From positions 1,364,001 to 1,428,000 of the forward strand of contig NZ_JAMYXM010000001.1 in the NCBI RefSeq assembly GCF_024158145.1: 64,000 bases of DNA, read 5' to 3'. Of this stretch, positions 28,096-37,062 are shown one piece after another; positions within the stretch are counted from its first letter, which is position 1, and every line of letters begins with the position of its first letter. A program made the translations under genes and the position numbers. The stretch is from Notoacmeibacter sp. MSK16QG-6. GTDB taxonomy: Bacteria > Pseudomonadota > Alphaproteobacteria > Rhizobiales > Rhizobiaceae. Below the pieces are notes generated by a model. It did no database searches, was not told the origin of the DNA, and worked only from the letters and a program-made list of their open reading frames with translations.

Positions 28096-29220
28096 CTATC
28101 GACGGTTATTCTCGCGGCGGCGCTGCAGCACATATAGGGTCAGCATGGCTGGTGCGGTCCACCATAAGGACGAGGCAGAGGGCCGACGCGACTGCTTTCT
28201 CGTGACTGCTTCACCGTCATGCGGCGCGCCATTCTGCGACGATCGATCCGAACGTGAACGACCGCCTGTCCGGTCCGATCCACCCGCCACACGGTCAGCG
28301 ACAACGGCGCCACGTTCACCCATCGGTTCACGAGGCGATGTGGTCGTATCCCGACTGGTCTGATGCTCCAGTTCGGCGTTCAGTTCCGCGCCGATCATCA
28401 GGATGGCCGTTGCGAGCCAGATCCACGTCATGAAGCCGATAATGGCGCCAAGCGAACCGTAGGTCTCGTTGTAGGCAGCAAAATTGGCGGCATACCAGGT
28501 GAACAGCACGCTCATGACAGCCAGCACGATCAGCGACAGAATCATGCCGGGGGTAATCCATTCCCAGCGCGCATTGGCCCGGCTCGGTCCCCAACGATAA
28601 ATCGCCGCAATGCCCAGCGACACGGCGACCGCGAGGAGAACGTAACCGGCGATCTGGGCGACCCAGCTCCAGCTGTCGGGCAGGTTGAGCATCGCAACCA
28701 GCGCAGGCAGAGCCAGAACCAGGGTCAGCACCGCCACCATCGAGACGAGAAAGCAGACGGTGAAGAGCAGCGAAACAAGCGTCAGTTTTATGAAGCCGCG
28801 CTTTTCCACCTCGTCATAAGCGACGTTCATGCCCTCGAAGATCGACTTCATGCCGGCATTGGCGCTCCACAGCGCCAGTCCCAGCGAAATGATGAAGGTC
28901 AGCCCGAGTGTCGCATCTTCCTGGCTGGCGAGCCGGCTCATCTGCTCTTCAAGAATTTCCATGCCGCCGCCCGGAATGAAGCCGGAAAGCACAGTCACCT
29001 GCTCTTGGATATTGGTTGCATCGGTGAAGAGGCCATAGACCGAGACAAGCGCTGACAAGGCCGGAACGAGCGCCAGCAGCAAATAAAAGGTTACGCCTGC
29101 TGCGACCAGTAAAACGCGGTCGCCCGTGATCTCTTCGTAGACGCGCATAAGCACGTCTTTCCATCCGGCCGCCGGAATATCCGTTACACTCCTGGCCCGC
29201 CGGCCCCGTCCATCCGTCAT
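28096..29220 (-). CDS. YihY/BrkB family inner-membrane protein
   Basis: The 374-aa protein begins at ATG 29220 (ATG 29241 possible). After a cytosolic head, GDRVLLVAAGVTFYLLLALVPALSALVSVY and MEILEEQMSRLAS are characteristic of the YihY/BrkB family. Six membrane helices are visible, ending with SLGAIIGFMTWIWLATAILMIGAELNAELE. The basic C-terminal tail is disordered. Once called ribonuclease BN, the family has no proven enzymatic role. It sits in the hslV-hslU gap. Confidence 0.88.
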   Translation of the reverse strand: MTDGRGRRARSVTDIPAAGWKDVLMRVYEEITGDRVLLVAAGVTFYLLLALVPALSALVSVYGLFTDATNIQEQVTVLSGFIPGGGMEILEEQMSRLASQEDATLGLTFIISLGLALWSANAGMKSIFEGMNVAYDEVEKRGFIKLTLVSLLFTVCFLVSMVAVLTLVLALPALVAMLNLPDSWSWVAQIAGYVLLAVAVSLGIAAIYRWGPSRANARWEWITPGMILSLIVLAVMSVLFTWYAANFAAYNETYGSLGAIIGFMTWIWLATAILMIGAELNAELEHQTSRDTTTSPREPMGERGAVVADRVAGGSDRTGGRSRSDRSSQNGAPHDGEAVTRKQSRRPSASSLWWTAPAMLTLYVLQRRRENNRR

Positions 29221-29360
29221 CGTCGTCCCACCCTTCGCCATACGGCAGCGCCGCATTTCAACGGCAATGCGCCAGTGGACTTAGATGTTCCCCGACTGTC
29301 CCGCCAAAACAGCGACGGCGTTATTCGCAATTTCGACCGGCCAAACCTATCTAGGGGCGC

Positions 29361-29528
29361 ATGAGCCGCCCGGACTTCATGTTCAAGCCGCTGAAAATCG
29401 CCGATCTGCCGCTTCTGGCAGACTGGTTCGTCCGTCCTTTGGCAAGATTGGTGGGGCGATCCCGACGCGAATTGAGCATGATCAGCCATCATTTTTCTGA
29501 AACCAGCAGCAAGACCCGATTTGCATGA
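29361..29528 (+). pseudogene. Relic of GNAT acetyltransferase between hslV and hslU
   Basis: ATG 29361 opens MSRPDFMFKPLKIADLPLLA DWFVRP, the start of a GNAT acetyltransferase of the type found between hslV and hslU in many Rhizobiales. After RP the frame loses similarity, but the other frame reads QDWWGDPDA, the expected continuation. ELSMI then follows back in the first frame. The frame ends at a TGA overlapping the hslU ATG after only 55 codons, against roughly 150 or more in the family. Two compensating frameshifts plus truncation indicate a decayed gene. Confidence 0.65.
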
Positions 29529-30826
29529 CCCATTTTTCTCCCCGCGAGATCGTTTCCGAACTCGACCGTTTCATCATCGGCCAGAAAGACGCCAAGCGCG
29601 CCGTCGCCATTGCCCTTCGCAATCGCTGGCGACGCCAGCAATTGCAAAGCCCGATGCGCGAAGAGGTTATGCCGAAAAACATCCTGATGATCGGGCCGAC
29701 CGGCGTCGGCAAGACCGAAATCTCGCGCCGTCTGGCCAAACTCGCAGGCGCGCCCTTCGTGAAGGTCGAGGCGACCAAATTCACCGAGGTCGGCTATGTC
29801 GGTCGTGATGTCGAGCAGATCATCCGCGATCTGGTGGAAGATGCGATACGCATTGTACGCGACAAGAAGCGGCAGGCTGTTCGCACCAAGGCGCACGCCC
29901 AGGCGGAAGAGCGGGTACTCGACGCTCTCGTCGGCAAGAACGCCAGCCCGGCGACTCGCTCATCTTTCCGCCAGAAGCTGCGCGACAATGAGCTGGACGA
30001 CAAGGAAATCGAGATCGAAATTGCCGATACCGGCGGCCAGCAATTCGACGTACCCGGAATGCCGGGTCAGATCGGCATGATCAACCTGTCCGACATGATG
30101 AGCAAGGCGCTCGGCCAACAGCGGACGAAGACGCGGCGGACCACCGTGTCCGAAAGCTACGAATTCCTGATCGACGATGAGTCCGACAAGCTTCTGGACG
30201 ATGATGAGATCGTCGCCGAGGCGCTGCGCAGCGCCCAGGAAGACGGCATCGTCTTCGTCGACGAAATCGACAAGATCGCCGCTGGCAACCAGGGCATTCA
30301 GGGCGGCGTCTCCCGCGAAGGCGTGCAGCGCGATCTCTTGCCGCTGGTCGAGGGCACGACTGTCGCCACGAAGCATGGACCTGTCAAAACGGATCACATT
30401 CTTTTTATAGCGTCCGGCGCGTTCCATGTCGCAAAGCCGTCCGATCTCTTGCCCGAACTGCAAGGCCGGCTGCCGATCCGCGTCGAGCTGCGGGCGCTCA
30501 CGAAGGACGATTTTCGCCGCATCCTGACAGAACCGGAGGCCAGCCTCATCCGCCAATATGTCGCCCTGATGAAAACGGAAGGCGTCAATCTGGACTTCAC
30601 CGACGATGCCATCGATACGCTGGCTGACATCGCCGTGAAACTGAACTCGGAAGTCGAGAATATCGGCGCCCGCCGGCTGCAAACGGTCATGGAGCGCGTT
30701 CTGGACGACGTCTCTTTCACCGCCGCCGACAAGGACGGTGAAACGATCACCATCAATGCCGATTACGTCAACGCCAATGTGGCTGACATAGCGAAGGACA
30801 CAGATCTCAGCCGGTTCATCCTATAA
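29525..30826 (+). CDS. hslU: ATP-dependent protease ATPase subunit
   Basis: The 433-aa AAA+ unfoldase has Walker [10 protein letters not shown], the pore motif GYVGRDVE, Walker [12 protein letters not shown] and sensor-2 region [13 protein letters not shown], with the HslU I-domain between them. It unfolds substrates for HslV. The ATG overlaps the stop of the GNAT relic. With hslV 3.8 kb upstream and minus-strand genes between, it must be transcribed separately from hslV. Confidence 0.96.
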   Translation: MTHFSPREIVSELDRFIIGQKDAKRAVAIALRNRWRRQQLQSPMREEVMPKNILMIGPTGVGKTEISRRLAKLAGAPFVKVEATKFTEVGYVGRDVEQIIRDLVEDAIRIVRDKKRQAVRTKAHAQAEERVLDALVGKNASPATRSSFRQKLRDNELDDKEIEIEIADTGGQQFDVPGMPGQIGMINLSDMMSKALGQQRTKTRRTTVSESYEFLIDDESDKLLDDDEIVAEALRSAQEDGIVFVDEIDKIAAGNQGIQGGVSREGVQRDLLPLVEGTTVATKHGPVKTDHILFIASGAFHVAKPSDLLPELQGRLPIRVELRALTKDDFRRILTEPEASLIRQYVALMKTEGVNLDFTDDAIDTLADIAVKLNSEVENIGARRLQTVMERVLDDVSFTAADKDGETITINADYVNANVADIAKDTDLSRFIL

Positions 30827-30951
30827 TCAAGCGGAGTTCGGTGCATATACCTCAGCCGGGCGTTGCAGCTTGGCGACAGCTTCTTCGCGTTCTGCTTGCG
30901 TTTTCCGGAGTCTGCATGACAGCGGCGCTGCTATTGCTTAGAAGTCGAGCC

Positions 30952-31887
30952 ATGCCACAGCTGACGCGAATCGTACCGGCCGTTTTGGCCCTTTTCTTCA
31001 CCGCCACTGCTCCGGTAGCGGCGGTGACGATCATGCCGCCCGGCAATCAATCCGCCACACAGCCGCCCATTCCAGGCGCATCGGCAAAGCGGACCGCGCA
31101 ACTCAAAACAACCTTCGAAGCCAAATATAAGAAGATCAAGGATCTCATTGCGGGGGACAGAAAGCTTCAGTCTAAGATCCGCGACGCTGCGGCATCCTAC
31201 GGAATCGATCCGATCCATATTATCGGGGCGTTGGTCGGCGAACATACGTTCAATGTCGATGCCTATGACCGCTTCCAGACCTATTACGTCAAGGCGATGT
31301 CCTATGCCGGTTCGGCAATCCGTTTCGCTTATGAGGGCGAAAAAGTCACCGAATTCGTCGAACGGCCGCAATTTTCGCCATGCGCGGGCGAGACAGACAG
31401 CTACGGCCTCTGGACATGCCGCGAGAAGGTCTGGGACACCGTTTTTCGTGGTCGAGTCGTCGGCGGAACCGTCTGGCCCAATAACCGGTTTTCAGCCGTC
31501 TTTTTCCAGCCCTTCTATGCCGGCCAAACCTTCGGGCTCGGGCAGCTCAACCCGCTGACCGCGTTGGAGACATCCGATCTGGTAAGCCGGGTATCGGGAT
31601 TTCCCAAACTCTCGGCCAAACGGCCGAAGCAGGTCTATGCGACCATCATGGACCCGGACAAGACGCTGCCTTACGTCGCCGCTGCGATACGTATGAGCAT
31701 CGACGCTTATCGCGATATTGCCGGCATCGACATTAGCGGCAATCCGGGCATCACCGCCACGCTTTACAATCTCGGCAATCCGGAAGACCGGGCCGAAGCG
31801 CTGAAGACCCGCGGTGGCCTGCCGAAAGAAAATTTCTACGGCTGGTTCGTCAATGAGAAACTGGACGAACTCCGACCCCTGATGTGA
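30952..31887 (+). CDS. DUF1402 family exported protein
   Basis: The 311-aa product uses ATG 30952, which gives a standard signal peptide (IVPAVLALFFTATAPVAA). An in-frame ATG at 30916, preceded by GGAG, is the alternative. A lysozyme-like helical pattern (AASYGIDPIHIIGALVGEHT, FGLGQLNPLTAL) suggests a lytic transglycosylase-type fold. Two Cys (CAGETDSYGLWTC) could form a disulfide. The family is restricted to Rhizobiales and is uncharacterised. It follows hslU by 125 bp. Confidence 0.82.
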   Translation: MPQLTRIVPAVLALFFTATAPVAAVTIMPPGNQSATQPPIPGASAKRTAQLKTTFEAKYKKIKDLIAGDRKLQSKIRDAAASYGIDPIHIIGALVGEHTFNVDAYDRFQTYYVKAMSYAGSAIRFAYEGEKVTEFVERPQFSPCAGETDSYGLWTCREKVWDTVFRGRVVGGTVWPNNRFSAVFFQPFYAGQTFGLGQLNPLTALETSDLVSRVSGFPKLSAKRPKQVYATIMDPDKTLPYVAAAIRMSIDAYRDIAGIDISGNPGITATLYNLGNPEDRAEALKTRGGLPKENFYGWFVNEKLDELRPLM

Positions 31888-31888
31888 T

Positions 31889-31906
31889 CCTCAGCCGGAT
31901 TCCTTT
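31889..31906. repeat. 18-bp repeat CCTCAGCCGGATTCCTTT at 3' end of smr gene
   Basis: Identical to 20935-20952; see that entry. Here it covers the last codons and stop of the Smr-domain gene. Confidence 0.6.
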
Positions 31907-32463
31907 ATTCCATTGCGACGGAGCCTGACATAGAGCGCCCCTGATCCGCCATGCTGGCGCGCCGCTGTCTCGTGACCAGAAACGAAGGCGCGAAATGCAG
32001 GCGTGCGAAACCATTGCGGCACGGCACGCGCGAGAACGCCATCGCTTTGCGGCGATGATCCCTTGCCCGTGATCACCAGTACATGGCGCAAGCCACGTTG
32101 CGACGCGGCCGAGACAAATCCCAACAGGCGGTCATGAGCCTCGCTTTGATAAAGCCCATGAAGATCGATACGCGCCTCGATCGGCAAGCGGCCCTTGGAG
32201 AGCTTGCGTTTCTGTACGCGATCGATGGGATGCTGTGGAAGATGCGGCCGAGCGCTGGCATTCTTCTCAGCCGGATTCGGAAATTTTTCTGTCAGGCGCG
32301 CAGCGGCCCTCGTAACATCCACACCCTGTTCTTCGCCCGTGCTTCGATCCACCTCCGTCATCAACGCTTCCAGCGAGGCGGTGCCATGCAACGGGCGCGT
32401 CGTCCGGGCCACACGATGCCAGAGAATCCGGTCCTCTTCCGAGAGCTTGCCGCGACGCTTCAC
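31891..32463 (-). CDS. Smr-domain protein
   Basis: The 190-aa protein starts at GTG 32463, overlapping the mltA stop (GTGA). A C-terminal Smr domain carries IDLHGLYQSEAHDRLLGFV and LVITGKGSSPQSDGVLARAV, the LDLHG and HGKG-type nuclease signature (TGKG here), and ends RQHGGSGALYVRLRR. Smr domains act on DNA or RNA; in Rhizobiales this gene follows Tim44-like and mltA genes. The N-terminal 90 residues are low complexity. Confidence 0.9.
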   Translation of the reverse strand: MKRRGKLSEEDRILWHRVARTTRPLHGTASLEALMTEVDRSTGEEQGVDVTRAAARLTEKFPNPAEKNASARPHLPQHPIDRVQKRKLSKGRLPIEARIDLHGLYQSEAHDRLLGFVSAASQRGLRHVLVITGKGSSPQSDGVLARAVPQWFRTPAFRAFVSGHETAARQHGGSGALYVRLRRNGIKESG

Positions 32464-33572
32464 CCCACCCTCCCCGGTGGTACCGCGCCCTTCGGCCAAA
32501 ACACCCAGAAACGCGCCTCTTCCTTTAAGCCGCCGGCCAGTTCGCCGGCTTCTTCGCCAGAGCCGAGGAATAGATCGGCTCTGGCCGCACCAGTGATCGC
32601 ACTGCCGGTATCCTGCGCGATCATCAGCCGCCGGAACGGTTTGCCGAAACCGCGTACACCGGGGGCATCGATGAAAAACGGCGTGCCATAGCGCCACAGA
32701 GCCTTGTCGACGGCGATGGAACGCCCTTCGGTTAGTTGGCACCCCTCCGCGCCGAAAGGACCGCGTTTCGGATCGCTCTCGGTAACTTCCTGAAAGAAAA
32801 TATAGGAGCGGTTACGTGCCAGGACGTCGCGGTGACGGTGCGGATTGGCGTCAAGCCAGGCGCGCGTTCCCTGCATGGAGAGGCCCGATCGGTCGATCGC
32901 TCCCTCCTTCAGCAAGCCCATCGAGATGCCGGAAAATCGATGACCGCTCTTGCCGGCATACCCGACCCGGGTCGTCGTGCCATCGGCAAAGCGCAGCCGC
33001 GCCGAGCCCTGAATATGGATATAGAAGGCATCGACCGCCTTCAGCCAGACCAGTTCGAGACCTCGCCCATCCAATGCGCCGTCCATGATCGCACCGCGAT
33101 CGAAGAACTCGACGATTCCATCCGGTGTCTGACGGCCGAAGCGGAAATAGGGATCCATGCCTTTTGGCCGGTTTGCATCGTCCAGATCGACCAAATCGGC
33201 TGGTCGCTTGTGGAGTGGAGTATTATAGACCGGCGTCCGTTGGCGGGATGAATCCACTTCCGGCTCGTAATAAGCCGTCACCAGACCCTTCGCACCATCA
33301 CGCCTTTGCACCAGCCACGCGTCGAAATGCGTGGCGAAAAAGGCCCTCGCCGCGGACGCGGTATCGGCAGCGTGGCAGAGCGTTTCGCCAAGAGCCAAAG
33401 ACAGGGCCTGTTCCGTCGGATCGTATCGGCGCTCTTCTATCGGCCGCATCGGCATGAGCGCACTCTGGCGGGCCGCCTCGACGGCAAGGTGCTGCTCGTC
33501 ATCAGCCCAGCCCGGCAAATCGGCCATTGCGACCGGACCGTGGAAAAGCGCATCGGCCGGTGTAGCCGCCAT
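32460..33572 (-). CDS. mltA: Membrane-bound lytic murein transglycosylase A-like protein
   Basis: The 370-aa protein has the MltA double-psi barrel and 3D domains: AYYEPEVDSSRQRTPVY, HIQGSARLRFADG, YAGKSGHRFSGI and MIAQDTGSAITGAARADLFL with the catalytic Asp region. It cleaves peptidoglycan to anhydro-muropeptides. No signal peptide or lipobox is visible at ATG 33572, and only 10 bp separate it from the Tim44-like gene, so export may depend on an unannotated signal or another route. It is coupled to smr downstream. Confidence 0.9.
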   Translation of the reverse strand: MAATPADALFHGPVAMADLPGWADDEQHLAVEAARQSALMPMRPIEERRYDPTEQALSLALGETLCHAADTASAARAFFATHFDAWLVQRRDGAKGLVTAYYEPEVDSSRQRTPVYNTPLHKRPADLVDLDDANRPKGMDPYFRFGRQTPDGIVEFFDRGAIMDGALDGRGLELVWLKAVDAFYIHIQGSARLRFADGTTTRVGYAGKSGHRFSGISMGLLKEGAIDRSGLSMQGTRAWLDANPHRHRDVLARNRSYIFFQEVTESDPKRGPFGAEGCQLTEGRSIAVDKALWRYGTPFFIDAPGVRGFGKPFRRLMIAQDTGSAITGAARADLFLGSGEEAGELAGGLKEEARFWVFWPKGAVPPGRVG

Positions 33573-33582
33573 GCCGGCCGTC

Positions 33583-34287
33583 TCAGGATTCGCCGGTTGC
33601 GATCAGCAGCCAGTTCGGATCGGACGAATCGACGTTACGGGCGAAAGTCCACACATCGACGCCTTCCGTAACCTGCTCCGGATCGCCATCGACGAGCGTT
33701 CGCGCTTCATCGTAGGTTGCGGTGATCATCTGCGATACGAAGCGAATACTGATATTGGCTTCCCTGCCATTCATGCCGACCGAACGGATATCGGCCTTCT
33801 CAAGGCCGACATAGGTGCTTTCGATCGTGTGGCCTGTCTTCTCGCGCTCGGTAACGGCGGCGTCGAAATCGGCCATGACTTCCGGCGAAAGCAGGCTGCG
33901 CAAGGTCTGACGGTCACCCTGGGCAAAAGCCTGAACAATCATTTCATGGGCTGCGCGAGCGCCTTCCATGAAGCGCCGCGGCTCGAAAGAACGATCGGCC
34001 TCGACAATGGCCTTGAGCCCTTCATTGGCCGGCGTATCGGGTTTTGCGATCTGATCGGCCTGGCGCAGGCGCTCCTCGGTATCATCCTCGACAATCTCCG
34101 GCACCGGCTGGCCATCCCGGCGCGGCAACGCCACCACCTTATCGTCACGGCTCTCATCCGGGGTCCGGAAAACATCGGTCGGCGGACGTTCGCGCCCGGT
34201 TCGGCGTCCCAGCACACTTCGAAGCTGAAACGCGATCACCACGGCCAGTACGAGAAAGAAGAGTGTACTCAAGTCGACAAATTCCAT
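33583..34287 (-). CDS. Tim44/TimA-like membrane-anchored protein
   Basis: The 234-aa product starts at ATG 34287 (ATG 34305 also in frame). An N-terminal helix (LSTLFFLVLAVVIAFQLRSVLGRRTG) anchors it. An acidic linker and a Tim44-like domain (FMEGARAAHEMIVQAFAQGD, LLSPEVMADFDAAV, VDVWTFARNVDSSDPNWLLI) follow. Relatives are thought to aid membrane-protein biogenesis. It leads the Tim44-mltA-smr minus-strand operon and diverges from fxsA, as in other Rhizobiales. Confidence 0.9.
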   Translation of the reverse strand: MEFVDLSTLFFLVLAVVIAFQLRSVLGRRTGRERPPTDVFRTPDESRDDKVVALPRRDGQPVPEIVEDDTEERLRQADQIAKPDTPANEGLKAIVEADRSFEPRRFMEGARAAHEMIVQAFAQGDRQTLRSLLSPEVMADFDAAVTEREKTGHTIESTYVGLEKADIRSVGMNGREANISIRFVSQMITATYDEARTLVDGDPEQVTEGVDVWTFARNVDSSDPNWLLIATGES

Positions 34288-34442
34288 GACCGGTTCGGGA
34301 TCCATGTCTCAAGGGCGCAAGTGGCGAAGTTTCTTTCTAATGGGATATAGACTTAAAACCCAGCCGTTCAAATGGCAGGCTATCGTGCCCATATAGCGAA
34401 AAGCATTAATTTGGAGCTTTGCAAAAGAGAAGGATCGCCCCT

Positions 34443-34931
34443 TTGCGCTTCGGCATCATCCCGTTTCTCCTTCTGATCGTCCCGATCACCGAGATCGCCT
34501 CATTCATCCTCGTCGGACAATGGATCGGCGTGTTGCCAACGCTCCTCGGCATCGTGGTCACGGCGATACTCGGTTCGTTTCTCCTTCGGCGGCAAGGCAT
34601 GGCGACGCTGACGGCCATTCGACGGGAAATCGATGCGGGCCGGGTGCCGGGCCGCGAGTTGGTTCACGGGCTGATGATCGCACTGGCGGGTGTTCTGCTT
34701 ATGACGCCGGGTTACGTAACCGACACACTTGGATTACTGCTCTTCATCCCGTCCTTGCGCGACAGTGCATGGCGTTTCCTCAGCCAACACGTCGTGATGG
34801 TGACGAGCGCCTCCGTTTTCAATCGCGATCATGGCGGGCGCGGCCCATCTCCGGCCGGGACCCGGCGGAGCGATCCTCGCGTCGTTGATCTGGATGCCGA
34901 CGATTACAGCGTTCACCGGCAGGACCCATAA
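34443..34931 (+). CDS. fxsA: FxsA family membrane protein
   Basis: The 162-aa product starts at TTG 34443, behind AGAAGGA. Four helices with PFLLLIVPITEIASFILVGQW, TLLGIVVTAILGSFLLRRQG and ALAGVLLMTPGYVTDTLGLL match FxsA, a membrane protein linked to phage-exclusion suppression in E. coli. The tail is hydrophilic. It diverges from the Tim44-like gene and precedes secB, a conserved neighbourhood. Confidence 0.9.
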   Translation: MRFGIIPFLLLIVPITEIASFILVGQWIGVLPTLLGIVVTAILGSFLLRRQGMATLTAIRREIDAGRVPGRELVHGLMIALAGVLLMTPGYVTDTLGLLLFIPSLRDSAWRFLSQHVVMVTSASVFNRDHGGRGPSPAGTRRSDPRVVDLDADDYSVHRQDP

Positions 34932-35041
34932 TAGCCGAGTTGCGAACTTGTTCGCCTCATCGTCACGTGATAGCCCTCGCCGCAATTCTGCCGGCCTGCC
35001 AATAGCGCCGCAAACCATATGAGTGAAAGGAACACCGCCCC

Positions 35042-35551
35042 ATGGCCGAGAACGAAACGCCGCAGCCCGCCGCTACCGAAGAGCAGAAGGCGCAGCCGCA
35101 GATCAACGCCCTTGCCCAATATATGAAGGATCTATCCTTCGAAGCGCCAGGTGCGCCAGGCATTCTGCGGGAGTTGAAGAGCAATCCGGCGATCAACGTC
35201 AACGTCGCGGTGAACGCCAACGCGGTGGGCGAGGATACGTTCGATGTCATTCTCAAGCTCGAAGCGAAGGCCTCGATGGACCAAAAGGTCGTTTTCGCTG
35301 CGGAACTGGAATATGGCGGCGTTTTCCGGGTGACGGGTTTTCCGAAAGAGCACATCACACCTGTCATTTACATCGAATGCCCGCGGCTTTTATTCCCCTT
35401 TGCCCGCCAGATCATCGCGAACACCGTGCAGGCTGGCGGCTTTCCGCCGCTTATGCTTGAACCAATTGATTTTGCTCAGCTTTTTACGCGGTCTGCGGCC
35501 GAAGCGAAAGCGAGGGAAGCCGTCTCCAAAAACGCCCAGACGGTCAATTGA
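35042..35551 (+). CDS. secB: Protein-export chaperone SecB
   Basis: The 169-aa tetrameric chaperone delivers unfolded preproteins to SecA. Segments AQYMKDLSFEAPGAP, VNVAVNANAVGEDTFDVILK and YIECPRLLFPFARQIIANTVQAGGFPPLML are SecB signatures. ATG 35042 follows AAAGGA. A parS-like palindrome and an intrinsic terminator lie just after its stop, and it converges with dnaQ. Confidence 0.96.
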   Translation: MAENETPQPAATEEQKAQPQINALAQYMKDLSFEAPGAPGILRELKSNPAINVNVAVNANAVGEDTFDVILKLEAKASMDQKVVFAAELEYGGVFRVTGFPKEHITPVIYIECPRLLFPFARQIIANTVQAGGFPPLMLEPIDFAQLFTRSAAEAKAREAVSKNAQTVN

Positions 35552-35562
35552 TCGGATCAATC

Positions 35563-35578
35563 CGTTTCACGTGAAACA
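35563..35578. other. parS-like palindrome downstream of secB
   Basis: CGTTTCACGTGAAACA matches 15 of 16 positions of the conserved ParB-binding palindrome TGTTTCACGTGAAACA. It lies in the gap between convergent secB and dnaQ, about 3 kb left of the oriC candidate and 11 kb from parB. Confidence 0.85.
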
Positions 35579-35579
35579 G

Positions 35580-35605
35580 CCCGGCCTATTTCGGCCGGGT
35601 ATTTA
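35580..35605 (+). terminator. Intrinsic terminator of secB (bidirectional)
   Basis: A perfect stem CCCGGCC/GGCCGGG with a six-base loop is followed by TATTTATTT. It separates the convergent secB and dnaQ genes and partly overlaps the dnaQ stop. Confidence 0.8.
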
Positions 35606-36334
35606 TTTATAGGGATGACTTAACAGCTCGGTCGGGCGGTAGATCGGATCGCATTTCTGCCAAAGTGAATCTGCGCCTAAATCCTGAACCATCTTATAGT
35701 GACGCGCCTTTTCCTCCGCACTCAATCGAGCCGGCAAAGTTCGTTGGCGAACGGGCAGTTCCAGCTTGTCAGCGGACGCGTTCATCCCGCCGCCGCCGCG
35801 CGGGTCGAGGCTGAACGATGTCTGACGGCCGCCCGTTAATTCGAGATAAACATCGAGAAGCAACTCGCTATCGAGAAGCGCGCCATGGAAGGTCCTTCTC
35901 GAACTGTCGATGCTGTAGCGCCGGCAAAGGGCGTCAAGGCTATTAGGACCCATTGGATGCCGCCGCTTGGCCAATTCCAGCGTGTCGACAATCATGTGGG
36001 GCGGCAAAGGATCCCTCTGCAGCCGAGCCAGTTCCGCATTGATCATCCGAACGTCAAAGCTGGCATTATGGGCGACCAGCTTCGCGTCAGCGAAAAATTC
36101 GAGAAATTGATCGCAGACGTCTCGGAAGAAGGGTTTGCCGGCCAGTTTGTCCATCCCGATGCCGTGAATGGCCAGAGCATCGGCATGGACGTCTCTGTCT
36201 TCCGGGTGGATCAGCATATGAAAGGTGCGTCCGGTCGGAATGCGGTCGACCATCTCGACACCACCAATCTCGATCACCCTATCAAGAGCGAAATCGAGGC
36301 CGGTCGTTTCCGTATCGAAAATGATCTCGCGCAT
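35603..36334 (-). CDS. dnaQ: DNA polymerase III epsilon subunit
   Basis: The 243-aa proofreading 3'-5' exonuclease has Exo I DTETTG (Asp7, Glu9), Exo II AHNASFDVRMIN and Exo III HGALLDSELL. The C-terminal part carries the polymerase-binding tail. ATG 36334. It belongs to the left-running coaE-dnaQ set next to the oriC candidate. Confidence 0.96.
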   Translation of the reverse strand: MREIIFDTETTGLDFALDRVIEIGGVEMVDRIPTGRTFHMLIHPEDRDVHADALAIHGIGMDKLAGKPFFRDVCDQFLEFFADAKLVAHNASFDVRMINAELARLQRDPLPPHMIVDTLELAKRRHPMGPNSLDALCRRYSIDSSRRTFHGALLDSELLLDVYLELTGGRQTSFSLDPRGGGGMNASADKLELPVRQRTLPARLSAEEKARHYKMVQDLGADSLWQKCDPIYRPTELLSHPYK

Positions 36335-36429
36335 CGTACCCGCTCCCAGCCGCGCCTCATTTGAATCAGAGAATGGCAGTCTGCGGTAGTGAACGTTTCA
36401 GGAACATTACGCCCCTTAACATGAAGTGA

Positions 36430-37062
36430 TCAGCGGTCCATCGACGCGAATTGCGCGATGATCTCGCGTACCTGATCCCGGGCGAATTCCATGCCTTGAC
36501 CCGTTTCAATGATGAAATCCGCCCGCCGGCGCTTCTCGACGTCCGGCACCTGCCGTTCCAATATCCGATTGAACTCGGCTTCGGTCATCGTGCCTCGTTC
36601 CAGAACCCGCCTGCGCTGCTCCTCTTCGGGCGCCGAGACTACCACCACAGCGTCCATTCTGCTTTCACCATCGGTTTCGAAGAGAAGCGGAATATCGAAG
36701 ACGACAAAGGGCGCCCCATTCCTTGTTGCCCGTTTAAGGAAGACCGCTTCCTCCGCCCGCACCAGCGGGTGAACGATCTGCTCCAGCTTTTTCATCGCCT
36801 TTTCATCGCCAACGACGCGGGACCGAAGAGCGTCGCGATCGATCTCGCCATCCACAACAGTTCCTAGAAAGGCTCTCCCAACCGGATCGACGGCGGCGCC
36901 GCCTTTTGCATACAGGCGATGAACCGCAGCATCGGCGTCATAAACCATCACGCCCTCATCCGCGAACATTCTCGCTGTCGTGCTCTTTCCCATGCCGATT
37001 GAGCCGGTAAGGCCGATCTTCTTTACGCCCAGCCCCTGCCCTTCTGCGGAGGCCTCACGCAT
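36430..37062 (-). CDS. coaE: Dephospho-CoA kinase
   Basis: The 210-aa kinase of the last coenzyme A step has the P-loop [12 protein letters not shown] and [12 protein letters not shown], with [11 protein letters not shown] as the substrate loop. I use ATG 37062, which overlaps aroE by 8 nt (stop at 37055); ATG 37080 is in frame but less plausible. It is part of the maf-aroE-coaE-dnaQ run. Confidence 0.95.
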   Translation of the reverse strand: MREASAEGQGLGVKKIGLTGSIGMGKSTTARMFADEGVMVYDADAAVHRLYAKGGAAVDPVGRAFLGTVVDGEIDRDALRSRVVGDEKAMKKLEQIVHPLVRAEEAVFLKRATRNGAPFVVFDIPLLFETDGESRMDAVVVVSAPEEEQRRRVLERGTMTEAEFNRILERQVPDVEKRRRADFIIETGQGMEFARDQVREIIAQFASMDR

